The position numbers and the translations under genes are program-made. From Frankiaceae bacterium (GTDB lineage Bacteria > Actinomycetota > Actinomycetes > BP-191): a stretch of DNA of 64,000 nt. Positions 56,360-64,000 of the stretch are shown here, in pieces. The stretch is from positions 124,001 to 188,000 of the forward strand of contig DATMES010000027.1 in NCBI GenBank assembly GCA_035556555.1. The letters are read 5' to 3'. The notes below the pieces were generated by a model. It was not told the origin of the DNA. It did no database searches and worked only from the letters and a program-made list of their open reading frames with translations. Each line of letters begins with the position of its first letter. Positions within the stretch are counted from its first letter, which is position 1.

Positions 56360-56964
56360 CACGTCGAGTCGTGCAGCTGTACTTCGGGCTGTTCCTGGCG
56401 GCGTTCGGCATCGTGCTGACGCTGCGCGCCGACCTCGGCGTCAGCCCGTGGGACGTGCTGCACGGCGGCCTTGCGGAGACCACCGGGCTGTCGTTCGGGC
56501 TGATCGTGCAGCTCGTCGGCGCGGTGGTGCTCGCGGGGTCGATGGTGCTCGGCGTACGTCCTGGCTTCGGCACGGTCAGCAACCTGATCTTCATCGGCGT
56601 GTTCGAGAACGTGCTGCTCGACCTCGGCCTCGGCGAGCCCGTCGACGGACTGCTCCTCCAGGCCGCGCTGCTCGTCGCGGGCACGCTGCTCATCGGCGTG
56701 GCCGCGGCGCTGTACATCGGTGCGCACCTCGGCGCGGGGCCGCGCGACGGGCTCATGGTGGCGCTGCACACGCGCGCCGGCTGGTCGATCGGCTGGGCGC
56801 GGACGCTGGTGGAGGCGAGCGCGTTCGTCGTGGGGCTGCTGCTCGGCGGGCCAGTCGGGATCGGCACCGCGCTGTACACGCTGTCCATCGGGCCCGCCAC
56901 GCAGCTGTCGTTCAAGGTCCTGCGGATGACTCCGGTGAAGGAGACGACGACCGAGCCGATCTAG
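56356..56964 (+). CDS. YczE/YitT-like integral membrane protein
   Basis: 202 residues with about five membrane segments. VVQLYFGLFLAAFGIVLTLRADLGVSPWDVLHGGLA is split by the family-typical ADLGVSPWDVL turn; IGAHLGAGPRDGLMVALHTR is a second copy of that turn. Members are of unknown function. It overlaps the preceding gene by 4 nt and its 3' end overlaps the minus-strand GH15 remnant by 53 nt. Confidence 0.82.
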   Translation: MTRRVVQLYFGLFLAAFGIVLTLRADLGVSPWDVLHGGLAETTGLSFGLIVQLVGAVVLAGSMVLGVRPGFGTVSNLIFIGVFENVLLDLGLGEPVDGLLLQAALLVAGTLLIGVAAALYIGAHLGAGPRDGLMVALHTRAGWSIGWARTLVEASAFVVGLLLGGPVGIGTALYTLSIGPATQLSFKVLRMTPVKETTTEPI

Positions 56965-58096
56965 CGCCCAGGGTGTACGCCGCGTTGAGCAGCGCGACGT
57001 GGGAGAACGCCTGCGGGAAGTTGCCGACCTGCCGTCCCGCGGTCGTGTCGTACTCCTCGGCGAGCAGGCCGACGTCGTTGCGCAGCGCGAGCAGGCGTTC
57101 GAACAGCTCCACCGCCTCGTCGCGACGGCCCGTCAGCGCGAGGCACTCGACCAGCCAGAACGAGCATGCGAGGAACGCCCCCTCGCCCGGCGGCAGCCCG
57201 TCCACGCCGGCCCGCGTGCGGTAGCGGTGCACGAGACCGCCGTCGCAGAGGTCCTCCTGGATGGCCGCGATGGTGCCGGCGACGCGCGGGTCGTCGGGCG
57301 GCAGGAAGCCGGTCATCGGGATCAGCAGGAGCGCCGCGTCGACCTCGGTCGTGTCGTAGTGCTGCACGAACGTCCCGCGCCGGGTGTCGAAGCCGCGCCC
57401 GCAGACCTCCGCGTGGATCTCGTCGCGGGTCGCGCGCCACTCCTCGACCGGGCCTTCGCGGTCGTACGCCTCCACCGCGCGCACCGCCCTGTCGAACGCC
57501 ACCCACGCCATCACCTTCGAGTGCGTGAAGTGCCTGCGCGGGCCGCGTACCTCCCAGATCCCCTCGTCCGGCTCCCGCCAGGCGCCGGTGAGGAACGCCA
57601 GCAGCTCGCGCTGGAACGCCCACGACTCCGTCACGTGCGCGAGCCCAGCCTCGCGGGCGCGGTGCAGCGCGTCCATGACCTGGCCGTACACGTCGAGCTG
57701 GAGCTGCTCGACGGCGGCGTTGCCGATACGGACCGGCTGCGAGCCCTCGTAGCCGGGCAGCCACGGCACCTCCCACTCGGGGAGACGGCGTTCGCCGGCG
57801 GCGCCGTACATCGTCTGCATCTCCGCCGGCACGCCCGCGACCGCGCGCAGCAGCCACTCGCGCCAGGCCGCGGCCTCGCCGGTGTAGCCGGCGCCCATGA
57901 GCGACTGCAGCGTCAGCGCCGCGTCGCGCAGCCAGCAGTAGCGGTAGTCCCAGTTGCGGACGCCGCCGACGTGCTCGGGCAGTGACGTCGTGGCCGCCGC
58001 GACGATGCCGCCCGTCGGATGGAACGTCAGCGCCTTCAACGTGATCAGCGAACGCTGCACCGCCTCGCGCCACGGGCCCTCGACGCTGTGGACCAC
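56912..58096 (-). pseudogene. 5'-truncated GH15 glucoamylase/trehalase-like gene
   Basis: About 394 residues match the catalytic (alpha/alpha)6 half of bacterial GH15 enzymes: EGPWREAVQRSLITLKALTF, GGVRNWDYRYCWLRDAAL with the substrate-binding Trp and Arg, GEGAFLACSFWLVE with a catalytic Glu. Complete relatives are about 600 residues and start with a 200-residue beta domain that is missing here; sequence homology ends near 58100. A GTG at 58096 could start a short product. The 3' end runs into the gene on the other strand. It is probably non-functional. Confidence 0.7.
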
Positions 58097-58451
58097 GATC
58101 GAGCACTTCGCGGGCGAGGACCGGATCGCGCACCAGGGGCCGCGCCGCGGCCGCGCTCGCGACGAGGGCGACGAGGGCGACCCGCGGATCGCGGCGTACG
58201 AGGCGCAGTACCGCGCGCAGCGCGAGGACATCGAGGCGAAGCGCGCGGAGATGCGCGCGCACGGGAGGACGTTCCTCACGAGCATGGCCCAGCTGCTCGC
58301 CATCCTCGCGGCGCTGCTCGTGGCGTTCTCCCTCGTGGTGTTCCTGCTCGCCAAGGTCGTGGGGACGGGTGTCCTCAAGTTCTCGGTGCCGGCGCTGATC
58401 GCGTTCGTCGCGATGGGCTACCGCGAGCACCGCAAGCAGCGAAAGGGCTGA
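58041..58451 (+). CDS. Small membrane protein, N-terminus uncertain
   Basis: The convincing part is residues about 50-136: a charged helix (RIAAYEAQYRAQREDIEAKRAEM), a membrane helix (MAQLLAILAALLVAFSLVVFLLAKVV) and a second hydrophobic segment ending in EHRKQRKG. No start codon with a ribosome site exists close to it. The nearest are the GTG at 58041, antisense to the GH15 remnant, and the ATG at 58251 inside the helix. It seems to have lost its own start at the same breakpoint as the GH15 gene. Confidence 0.45.
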   Translation: MISERCTASRHGPSTLWTTIEHFAGEDRIAHQGPRRGRARDEGDEGDPRIAAYEAQYRAQREDIEAKRAEMRAHGRTFLTSMAQLLAILAALLVAFSLVVFLLAKVVGTGVLKFSVPALIAFVAMGYREHRKQRKG

Positions 58452-58452
58452 C

Positions 58453-59394
58453 ATGGCGCTGTTCGGACGCAAGGCACCGGCTGTGGAGGTCGACGACCTG
58501 CTGCGGCACCCGCCCGCGCACGCCGCTGCCGTCGCCGCGGCGGCCGGTGACGTGGCCGCCGTCGGCGCCGTGCTCGGCACGGCGACCGGCGAGTCGCGAA
58601 CCCTCGTCGTCGACGGCGTCGCGCGCAACCTCTCGTTGCCGGCCGCCGCCGGCTGGACGGACGCCGAGCCGGGCCGCGCCGACGCGTGGCTGGCCCGCGC
58701 GGCGACGGAGGCATGGCTGGCGGCCGAGGCACGCGGCGCCGGCCGGGCGAAGACGCTCTCCACGGGTCAGCGGCTCGACTTCGCGCAACTGATGAGCGAC
58801 GCGCGCAGGTCGGCGTCGCGTGCCGCCGAGCTGGCGCCCGCCGACCCGGAGCCGCTGCACGTCCTCATCAAGACCTGCTACGCCCTGGGTCCCGACGACC
58901 TCGAAGGGCTGTTCGCGGAGCTCCGCCGCCGCGACCCGTGGCACCTCTACGGCCTCGGGACGACCGTCGACCTGCTCGCGGAGAAGTGGTACGGCGAGGG
59001 CGACGAGGCGCGCGCCCTCGCCGACGACCTCGCCGCCGCGGCGCCGGAGGGCTCGCTCGTCCCCGTCGTCGTCGCGGCCGCGATGCGCGAGCAGTGGTAC
59101 TACCTCGCGGTGTTCCGCAAGGAGCGCGACGCGGCGATCGGCTTCGTCGCCATGCCGGAGACCCGCGCCGCGCTCGACGCCGCGCGCGGCAGGTCGGTGG
59201 GCTCGCCCGCGTACCAGCCGTCGCCGATGGCGCCGTGGGCCGCCAACACGTTCGCGTACACGTTCTACAACTTCGGCCGCCACGCCGACGCGGCCGCTCT
59301 GCTCGCGCCGCTCGACGGCCTCTGCACGTCCCACCCGTGGGCGATGTCCGGCGACCCCGCGGCGACGTACGCAAAGGCGCTCAAGGGGAAGTGA
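58453..59394 (+). CDS. Hypothetical protein with helical-repeat character, 313 aa
   Basis: A cytosolic, Ala-rich protein. It contains TPR-like helical stretches (SASRAAELAPADPEPLHVLIKTCYALGPDDLEGLF, split around the Pro residues, and ARALADDLAAAAPEGSLVPVV). NTFAYTFYNFGRHADAAALLAPLDGL near the end is another helix pair. No enzyme motif was recognised. It starts 1 bp after the preceding stop. Confidence 0.7.
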   Translation: MALFGRKAPAVEVDDLLRHPPAHAAAVAAAAGDVAAVGAVLGTATGESRTLVVDGVARNLSLPAAAGWTDAEPGRADAWLARAATEAWLAAEARGAGRAKTLSTGQRLDFAQLMSDARRSASRAAELAPADPEPLHVLIKTCYALGPDDLEGLFAELRRRDPWHLYGLGTTVDLLAEKWYGEGDEARALADDLAAAAPEGSLVPVVVAAAMREQWYYLAVFRKERDAAIGFVAMPETRAALDAARGRSVGSPAYQPSPMAPWAANTFAYTFYNFGRHADAAALLAPLDGLCTSHPWAMSGDPAATYAKALKGK

Positions 59395-59395
59395 G

Positions 59396-59746
59396 TCAGT
59401 AGACCGGGCCGGTGTAGCGCTCGCCCGGGCCCTTGCCCGGCTCGTCGGGGAAGCGCGACGCCTCCCTGAACGCCAGCTGCAACGACTTCAGCCCGTCCTT
59501 CACCGGCGCCGCGTGGAACGACAGGTACGGCCCCGCGCCGTCCACCAGCCCGGCCAGCGCCTCGATGAGCCGCCGCGCCTCGTCGAGGTCGAGCATCGCC
59601 TCGCCGTTCTCGGCCAGGCCGAGCTTCACGGCGGCGGCGGACATGAGGTTGACGGCGCACGCGGTGATGACCTCGGCGGCCGGTACCTCGGCGATGTCGC
59701 GCGTCAGCCCCTCCAGCGCGGGGGCGGGATCGTCCGGAACGCTCAC
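59396..59746 (-). CDS. DUF1844-family protein
   Basis: 116 residues from a GTG at 59746. [39 protein letters not shown] and [10 protein letters not shown] are the small helical core of DUF1844, a family that lies beside infC in many actinobacteria. Function unknown. It is convergent with the gene at 58453, with 1 bp between stops. Confidence 0.8.
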   Translation of the reverse strand: MSVPDDPAPALEGLTRDIAEVPAAEVITACAVNLMSAAAVKLGLAENGEAMLDLDEARRLIEALAGLVDGAGPYLSFHAAPVKDGLKSLQLAFREASRFPDEPGKGPGERYTGPVY

Positions 59747-59777
59747 GCCGCCCACTCTGCCACGCCCGCTCCTCGAA

Positions 59778-59846
59778 GTTGCCGGTGAGTACGGACTGCC
59801 GAGATCACCGGCTGAGCGTGCTCGCGAGTCCGTACTCACCGGTAAC
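59778..59846. repeat. Hairpin family F, copy 1
   Basis: Arms 59778-59797 (GTTGCCGGTGAGTACGGACT) and 59827-59846 pair at 19 of 20 positions over a 29-nt loop. The 3' arm motif is shared with the hairpin after nusB. It lies in the divergent gap between the DUF1844 gene and the secreted propeller protein. Confidence 0.75.
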
Positions 59847-59910
59847 ATCCGCGCCGCCGGCCGCGCGGCGCACGGCAGGGACCGCGCCCGGCCCAGCGAA
59901 CTCCTTGCGC

Positions 59911-61239
59911 ATGCGTCGAACCCTCCTGCTCGCCCCCGCCGTTCTCTCCGCCATCGCCCTCGCGGTCACCGCGCCGAACACCGGCGCCACCACGACCGGC
60001 ACCGTCGCGTGGGAGCCGCCGGTCCTCGTCACCGACACCCAGGGCGCGCGCGAGATGAGCATGGTGCTCGACCCGACGAACGAGCAGCGGATGTTCGCCT
60101 GCACGCCGTCCGGCCTGCAGAACCCGCACAGCCAGTCGCACTACTTCCAGACCGCCGACGGCGGCGACTCGTGGACGTACACCGACGTCGAGACAGACCC
60201 CGACGACACGCGTACGCAGCTCTCCGAGGGCGGCGACTGCGACGTCGCGTACGACAGCGCGGGCACCATGTACGTCGCCGACACCTGGGTCGGCAACCTC
60301 TCCGTCGGCACCAGCCGCGACGGCGGCGCGACGTGGACCGGCACCGCGCTGGCCGTGAACGTCCCCGTCGTCGACCGCCCCTGGCTCGTCGCCCCCGGCG
60401 CGCCCGGCGTGGTCTACGTGACGTACCAGGCGCTGCAGGGGCAGATGCCGACGCTGATGTGGTTCACGAAGAGCACCGACTACGGGAGGACGTTCAGCCC
60501 CGCGGTGCCGATCACCACGGCCAACCTCGACGGGACCTACACGTGGGAGGGCAACGTCGTCACCTCTCCCGACGGACAGGACATCTACCTGATCCACTCG
60601 CGCCGCGTGACGCCCGCGCAGTACGGCCTGCCCGACCTGATCCAGCTCGCGTACAGCCACGACGGCGGCACGTCATGGCGGACGCGCACCGTCGAGACGC
60701 TGCCCGCGCCGACGACGCCGGGCACGCTCTACCCCGGCATTGCGATGGACGCCGGCGGCCACCTGCACGCGGTCTGGTCGGCGCCGCGCGACACGCACGG
60801 CGACGTCCCCGTCTACTACACGACGTCCGCCGACAAGGGCGTCACGTGGTCGGAGCCGATCGTCACCGGTACGACGTGGACGGCGTGGGCGCCATGGGTC
60901 GCGGGAGGCCGTACGGCGGGGGAGGCGGCCATCGCCTGGCTCGGCACGCCCAGCGCCACGCCGCGCGAGGCGTCCCCCTGGTACTTCGGCTACGCCACCG
61001 TGTCCGCCGGCGCGATCACCGCCAGCGGTACGACGACGGAGGCGCCGATGTTCACCGGTGTGCAGACGTACCCGGAGTTCCAGGCGATCAGGTACGACAG
61101 CACCGGCAGGCTGCACCTCGGCATGGCGGTCTTCGGCCCCAGCGGCACGTGGTCGCTCTACTACCAGCGCCAGGCGCTGCCCACGGCGACGGCGAGCCCG
61201 AGCCCCACCGCCATGCGCCGCGGCCGGGGGCGCGGCTGA
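59911..61239 (+). CDS. Secreted BNR/sialidase-like beta-propeller protein
   Basis: 442 residues. Signal peptide about 1-28 ([20 protein letters not shown]). The mature part shows repeated S-x-D-x-G-x-x-W Asp-box motifs: [52 protein letters not shown], about 60-70 residues apart, as in BNR propellers. No sialidase Arg triad or FRIP motif was recognised, so enzymatic activity is unlikely. The ATG at 59911 lacks a clear ribosome site; a TTG at 59905 is an alternative. Confidence 0.82.
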   Translation: MRRTLLLAPAVLSAIALAVTAPNTGATTTGTVAWEPPVLVTDTQGAREMSMVLDPTNEQRMFACTPSGLQNPHSQSHYFQTADGGDSWTYTDVETDPDDTRTQLSEGGDCDVAYDSAGTMYVADTWVGNLSVGTSRDGGATWTGTALAVNVPVVDRPWLVAPGAPGVVYVTYQALQGQMPTLMWFTKSTDYGRTFSPAVPITTANLDGTYTWEGNVVTSPDGQDIYLIHSRRVTPAQYGLPDLIQLAYSHDGGTSWRTRTVETLPAPTTPGTLYPGIAMDAGGHLHAVWSAPRDTHGDVPVYYTTSADKGVTWSEPIVTGTTWTAWAPWVAGGRTAGEAAIAWLGTPSATPREASPWYFGYATVSAGAITASGTTTEAPMFTGVQTYPEFQAIRYDSTGRLHLGMAVFGPSGTWSLYYQRQALPTATASPSPTAMRRGRGRG

Positions 61240-61259
61240 GCCGCCCCGCCCCCGTTCCA

Positions 61260-61315
61260 CGTGATCTTGGCGACGGTCGTGTTGCCCGGGCAGCAGAAAC
61301 GTCGCCAAGATCACG
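61260..61315. repeat. 56-bp palindrome, family B, copy 5
   Basis: CGTGATCTTGG ... CCAAGATCACG with centre GTTGCCCGGGCAGCAG. It lies 21 bp after the propeller gene and just before the infC promoter, where a terminator would be expected. Confidence 0.88.
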
Positions 61316-61329
61316 AAACCAGGGCGCGG

Positions 61330-61359
61330 CTGACCGAGCCCGCGGGCACCTGCTAGGCT
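61330..61359 (+). promoter_or_regulatory. Probable housekeeping promoter of infC-rpmI-rplT
   Basis: CTGACC (61330-61335), 18 nt, TAGGCT (61354-61359), fitting the actinobacterial housekeeping type. It would give a leader of about 160 nt before infC. That leader has no known motif recognised here but could carry L20-type control. Confidence 0.5.
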
Positions 61360-61524
61360 GTTCCGTTGACCGGCACGTCGCGTTCAGGCGTGCTCGCAAG
61401 CGGGAACCCCGTTCCCCACCCTCGGGCCGCAGGCACCAAGGGTTCTCGGTCGGGCAGCGCCGTGTGCGCGTACGCCCAATCGAAGGGGCTCCCGGGTCGT
61501 CAGTACCCGCTACGAGGAGGCCCC

Positions 61525-62094
61525 ATCAGCGTCGAACCACGGATCAACGACCGGATCCGCATTCCCGAAGTCCGCCTTGTCGGCGCGGAGGGCGAGCAGA
61601 TCGGCATCGTGCCGATCGGCGAGGCCATGCGCATGGCCCAGGAGCAGGACCTCGACCTCGTCGAGGTCGCTCCGATGGCTCGGCCGCCCGTCTGCAAGAT
61701 CATGGACTACGGGAAGTTCAAGTACGAAGAGGCGCTGCGGGCCAAGGAGGCTCGGAAGAAGCAGTCGCTGACGATCATCAAGGAGATCAAGCTCCGGCCC
61801 AAGATCGACCCGCACGACTACGGCACCAAGAAGGGCCACGTCGAGCGGTTCCTCAAGGCGGGAGACAAGGTCAAGGTCACGATCATGTTCCGTGGCCGCG
61901 AGCAGTCGCGGCCCGAGCTCGGCTACCGGCTCCTCCAGCGGCTGGCCGACGACGTGACCGACCTGGGCCTGGTGGAGTCGGCACCGAAGCAGGACGGCCG
62001 CAACATGATCATGGTGCTGGCCCCGCACAAGAAGCGGATGCCCGTCGGCTCCGCGGAACAGGCCCCCGAGGCCGCACAGGGAGAGACGACGTAA
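61525..62094 (+). CDS. infC: Translation initiation factor IF-3, ATC start
   Basis: 189 residues. The protein must begin near [17 protein letters not shown]; the only start after GAGGAGG (61514-61520) is ATC at 61525. Rare ATT/ATC starts are characteristic of infC, because IF-3 discriminates against them and so limits its own synthesis. N-domain: [32 protein letters not shown]-domain: [14 protein letters not shown] and [16 protein letters not shown]. Confidence 0.95.
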   Translation: MSVEPRINDRIRIPEVRLVGAEGEQIGIVPIGEAMRMAQEQDLDLVEVAPMARPPVCKIMDYGKFKYEEALRAKEARKKQSLTIIKEIKLRPKIDPHDYGTKKGHVERFLKAGDKVKVTIMFRGREQSRPELGYRLLQRLADDVTDLGLVESAPKQDGRNMIMVLAPHKKRMPVGSAEQAPEAAQGETT

Positions 62095-62288
62095 TGCCCA
62101 AGCAGAAGACGCACAGCGGCGCGAAGAAGCGCTTCAAGGTCACCGGCTCCGGCAAGCTGCTGTTCCAGCGCGCAGGCAAGCGCCACCTCCTCGAGCGCAA
62201 GCCCAGCACGCTGACCCGCCGCCTCACCGGCACCGCCGAGCTCTCGAAGCCCGACGCGAAGACCGCTCGCAAGCTCCTCGGCCACTAG
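62094..62288 (+). CDS. rpmI: 50S ribosomal protein L35
   Basis: 64 residues: [33 protein letters not shown] and the closing KLLGH. Very basic. Its ATG shares a base with the infC stop. Confidence 0.96.
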   Translation: MPKQKTHSGAKKRFKVTGSGKLLFQRAGKRHLLERKPSTLTRRLTGTAELSKPDAKTARKLLGH

Positions 62289-62314
62289 CCGACTCTCCTC
62301 GAAAGGGTTCTCCC

Positions 62315-62689
62315 GTGGCACGCGTCAAGCGCGCAGTCAACGCCCACAAGAAGCGCCGCGTCGTCCTCGAGCGCGCCTCCGGCTACCGCGGCCAGCGCTC
62401 GCGGCTGTACCGCAAGGCCAAGGAGCAGATGCTCCACTCGATGCAGTACGCCTACCGCGACCGCAAGAAGCGCAAGGGCGACTTCCGTCAGCTCTGGATC
62501 CAGCGCATCAACGCCGGCGCGCGGCTCAACGGCATGACGTACAACCGGTTCATCCAGGGCCTCAAGGCCGCCGGCGTCGAGGTCGATCGGAAGGTCCTCG
62601 CCGACCTCGCCGTCAACGACGCGCCGGCGTTCGCCGCACTGGTCGAGGTCGCCCGCGCGGCGCTCCCGGCCCGCGAGCCCGCGGCGTAG
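62315..62689 (+). CDS. rplT: 50S ribosomal protein L20
   Basis: 124 residues from a GTG at 62315 with GAAAGG upstream. [36 protein letters not shown] and the [20 protein letters not shown] globular part are typical. In many bacteria L20 represses its own operon. Confidence 0.96.
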   Translation: MARVKRAVNAHKKRRVVLERASGYRGQRSRLYRKAKEQMLHSMQYAYRDRKKRKGDFRQLWIQRINAGARLNGMTYNRFIQGLKAAGVEVDRKVLADLAVNDAPAFAALVEVARAALPAREPAA

Positions 62690-62700
62690 GGGCCGCGACG

Positions 62701-63489
62701 CTGCGCATCACGACGGCGCGCAACCCGCGGATCGCGGCGGCGCGGCGTCTCGTCCGGCGAACGCATCGCCAGACCGACGGCCGGTTCCTCGTCGAGGGGC
62801 CGGCCGCGGTGTCTTCGGCGCTCGCCACGACGGGTCTCGCCGAGCTGTTCGTGACGGCGGAGGCCGCCGTACGCCATCCCGCGATCGCCGAGCACGCCAC
62901 CGCCGAGGTGAGCGACGAGGTCATGGCCGCGCTGTCCGGCACGGTCACGCCGCAGGGCGTCGTCGGCGTGGCCGAGCTGCTCCACGTGCCCCTCGCGACC
63001 GTCCTCGCAAGCTCGCCCAGGCTCGTCGCGGTGCTCGCGTACGCCCGCGACCCGGGCAACGCGGGCACGATCCTCAGGACGGCCGACGCGGCGGGTGCGG
63101 ACGCCGTCGTCTTCCCCGACGACTCCGTCGACCCGTACAACCCGAAGTGCGTACGGTCCTCCGCCGGCAGCCTCTTCCACCTGCCGGTCGTGGAGGGCGG
63201 CGACGTGGCGGAAACCGTTGCGGCGCTGCGCGATGCGGGCCTGCGGGTGCTCGCCACGACCGCCGACGCGGGCACCCTCGTGGACGACGCGGACCTGTCG
63301 GGACCGGTCGCATGGCTGTTCGGCAACGAGGCGTGGGGGCTGCCCGACGAGGTCGTGGCACTGGCCGACGAACGGGTCCGCGTACCCATCCACGGGCGCG
63401 CCGAGAGCCTCAACCTCTCCTCCGCCGCGGCCGTCTGCCTCTACGCTTCCGCCAGGGGGCAACGCGAGCCTGGAGGCTGCCGGTCGTGA
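62701..63489 (+). CDS. SpoU/TrmH-family RNA 2'-O-methyltransferase, probable CTG start
   Basis: 262 residues. An N-terminal substrate-binding domain (RITTARNPRIAAARRLVRR, GRFLVEGPAAV) is followed by the knotted SPOUT domain: LAYARDPGNAGTILRTADAAGAD (motif 1), WLFGNEAWGLPDEV (motif 2) and VRVPIHGRAESLNLSSAAAVCLYA (motif 3, the SAM knot). The only start that keeps the N-terminal domain is the CTG at 62701, which has AGGGG 8 nt upstream. The gene regularly lies between rplT and pheS. The target nucleotide is unknown. Confidence 0.88.
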   Translation: MRITTARNPRIAAARRLVRRTHRQTDGRFLVEGPAAVSSALATTGLAELFVTAEAAVRHPAIAEHATAEVSDEVMAALSGTVTPQGVVGVAELLHVPLATVLASSPRLVAVLAYARDPGNAGTILRTADAAGADAVVFPDDSVDPYNPKCVRSSAGSLFHLPVVEGGDVAETVAALRDAGLRVLATTADAGTLVDDADLSGPVAWLFGNEAWGLPDEVVALADERVRVPIHGRAESLNLSSAAAVCLYASARGQREPGGCRS

Positions 63490-64000
63490 ACGACGTGTCC
63501 GCGTCGTACGACGAGCTGCCCGACGGGCTGCTCGTGGCCGACGACCAGGGGACGGTCGTCGCCGTGAACAGCGCCGCCGAGAAGCTCATCGGGTGCATCG
63601 CCCACGAGGTCGTGGGCCGTGACCTGCGTGACGTGCTGCCGCTGTACGACGCCGGCGGCAACGACTGGTGGCGCTGCACCGACCCGTACGGCGGCCTGGT
63701 CACCCGCACAGGCCAGCCCGAGCGCCAGCTCGCCCTGGGCAAGGCCGACAACGCGCGCCAGCTGCTCGTCACCGCGCGGTACGTCCGCGAGGCACCGCGC
63801 GGCAAGGTCGCCAGGCTCGTCGTGTCGATCCGCGACGCCGCCTCCCGCGACCGTCTCGAACGCAACCGCGCCGACCTCATCTCCACCGTCGCGCACGAGC
63901 TGCGCTCACCGCTGACGTCGGTCAAGGGCTTCACCGCGACGCTGCTCGCCAAGTGGGACCGGTTCAACGACGACCAGAAGAAGGTCATGCTCGAGACGGT
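63486..64000 (+). CDS. PAS-domain sensor histidine kinase, C-terminus cut by window edge
   Basis: About 171 residues from a GTG in a GTGA overlap with the methyltransferase, running off the right edge. A PAS domain (about 5-110; ELPDGLLVADDQGTVVAVNSAAEKLIG) precedes a HisKA dimerisation segment with the phosphoacceptor in STVAHELRSPLTSVKGF. No membrane helix precedes it, so this is a cytosolic sensor. The ATPase domain lies beyond the window. It could be the kinase for a response regulator encoded elsewhere. Confidence 0.88.
   Translation, partial: MNDVSASYDELPDGLLVADDQGTVVAVNSAAEKLIGCIAHEVVGRDLRDVLPLYDAGGNDWWRCTDPYGGLVTRTGQPERQLALGKADNARQLLVTARYVREAPRGKVARLVVSIRDAASRDRLERNRADLISTVAHELRSPLTSVKGFTATLLAKWDRFNDDQKKVMLET

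Overview
The window is very GC-rich chromosomal DNA from an actinobacterium of the class Actinomycetia. The evidence is the gene order aroC-aroK-aroB-aroQ-pepQ-efp-nusB / bldD / pyrR-pyrB-pyrC-carA-carB-pyrK-pyrD-pyrF-mihF-gmk-rpoZ-coaBC / metK / priA / def-fmt-rsmB-rpe / ribD-ribE-ribBA-ribH-hisG / infC-rpmI-rplT, which is shared with Streptomyces and Frankia relatives. Actinobacteria-specific markers (BldD, mIHF, a degenerate PriA) and heavy use of GTG starts and 4-nt ATGA/GTGA gene overlaps agree. The genus cannot be named from the sequence alone.

Layout. 1-1.9 kb: an ECF-type sigma factor (cut by the left edge) divergent from a secreted protein. 1.9-15 kb: a type IV pilus (T4P) cluster with pilT, pilC, an orphan CdiI-like immunity gene, two major-type pilins, four pseudopilin/minor-pilin genes, pilD, and pilM-pilN-pilO plus a PilP-like protein. 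15-20.4 kb: shikimate genes, an Xaa-Pro peptidase, EF-P and NusB. 20.5-21 kb: bldD on the minus strand. 21.3-32.4 kb: the complete pyrimidine operon. 32.4-36.6 kb: mihF, gmk, rpoZ, coaBC and a second sigma factor with a membrane protein. 37-46 kb: metK, a PLP decarboxylase, priA and a subtilase, with many intergenic repeats. 46-55 kb: def-fmt-rsmB-rpe, a REC-GGDEF protein, and riboflavin genes under an FMN riboswitch, then hisG. 55-61 kb: membrane proteins, a broken GH15 glucoamylase and secreted or hypothetical proteins. 61-64 kb: infC-rpmI-rplT, an RNA methyltransferase and the start of a PAS histidine kinase.

The most interesting reading is regulatory. Each of the five T4P transcription units is preceded by a sigma-28 (WhiG/FliA)-like promoter of the form CTCAAG-N15/16-CCGAT. 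The main pilin gene also carries a GEMM-type cyclic-di-nucleotide riboswitch. The same window encodes BldD with its c-di-GMP-binding residues intact and a REC-GGDEF protein. Together these suggest pili controlled at two or more levels by c-di-GMP.

The second theme is a set of dispersed intergenic palindromes: five copies of a 50-bp element, five of a 56-bp element, and several smaller families. All have fixed length and lie only between genes. Other oddities are an in-frame fusion of a membrane PH-like protein to CarA, a head-to-head pair of 5'-truncated genes at 58.1 kb, and probable CTG and ATC start codons.
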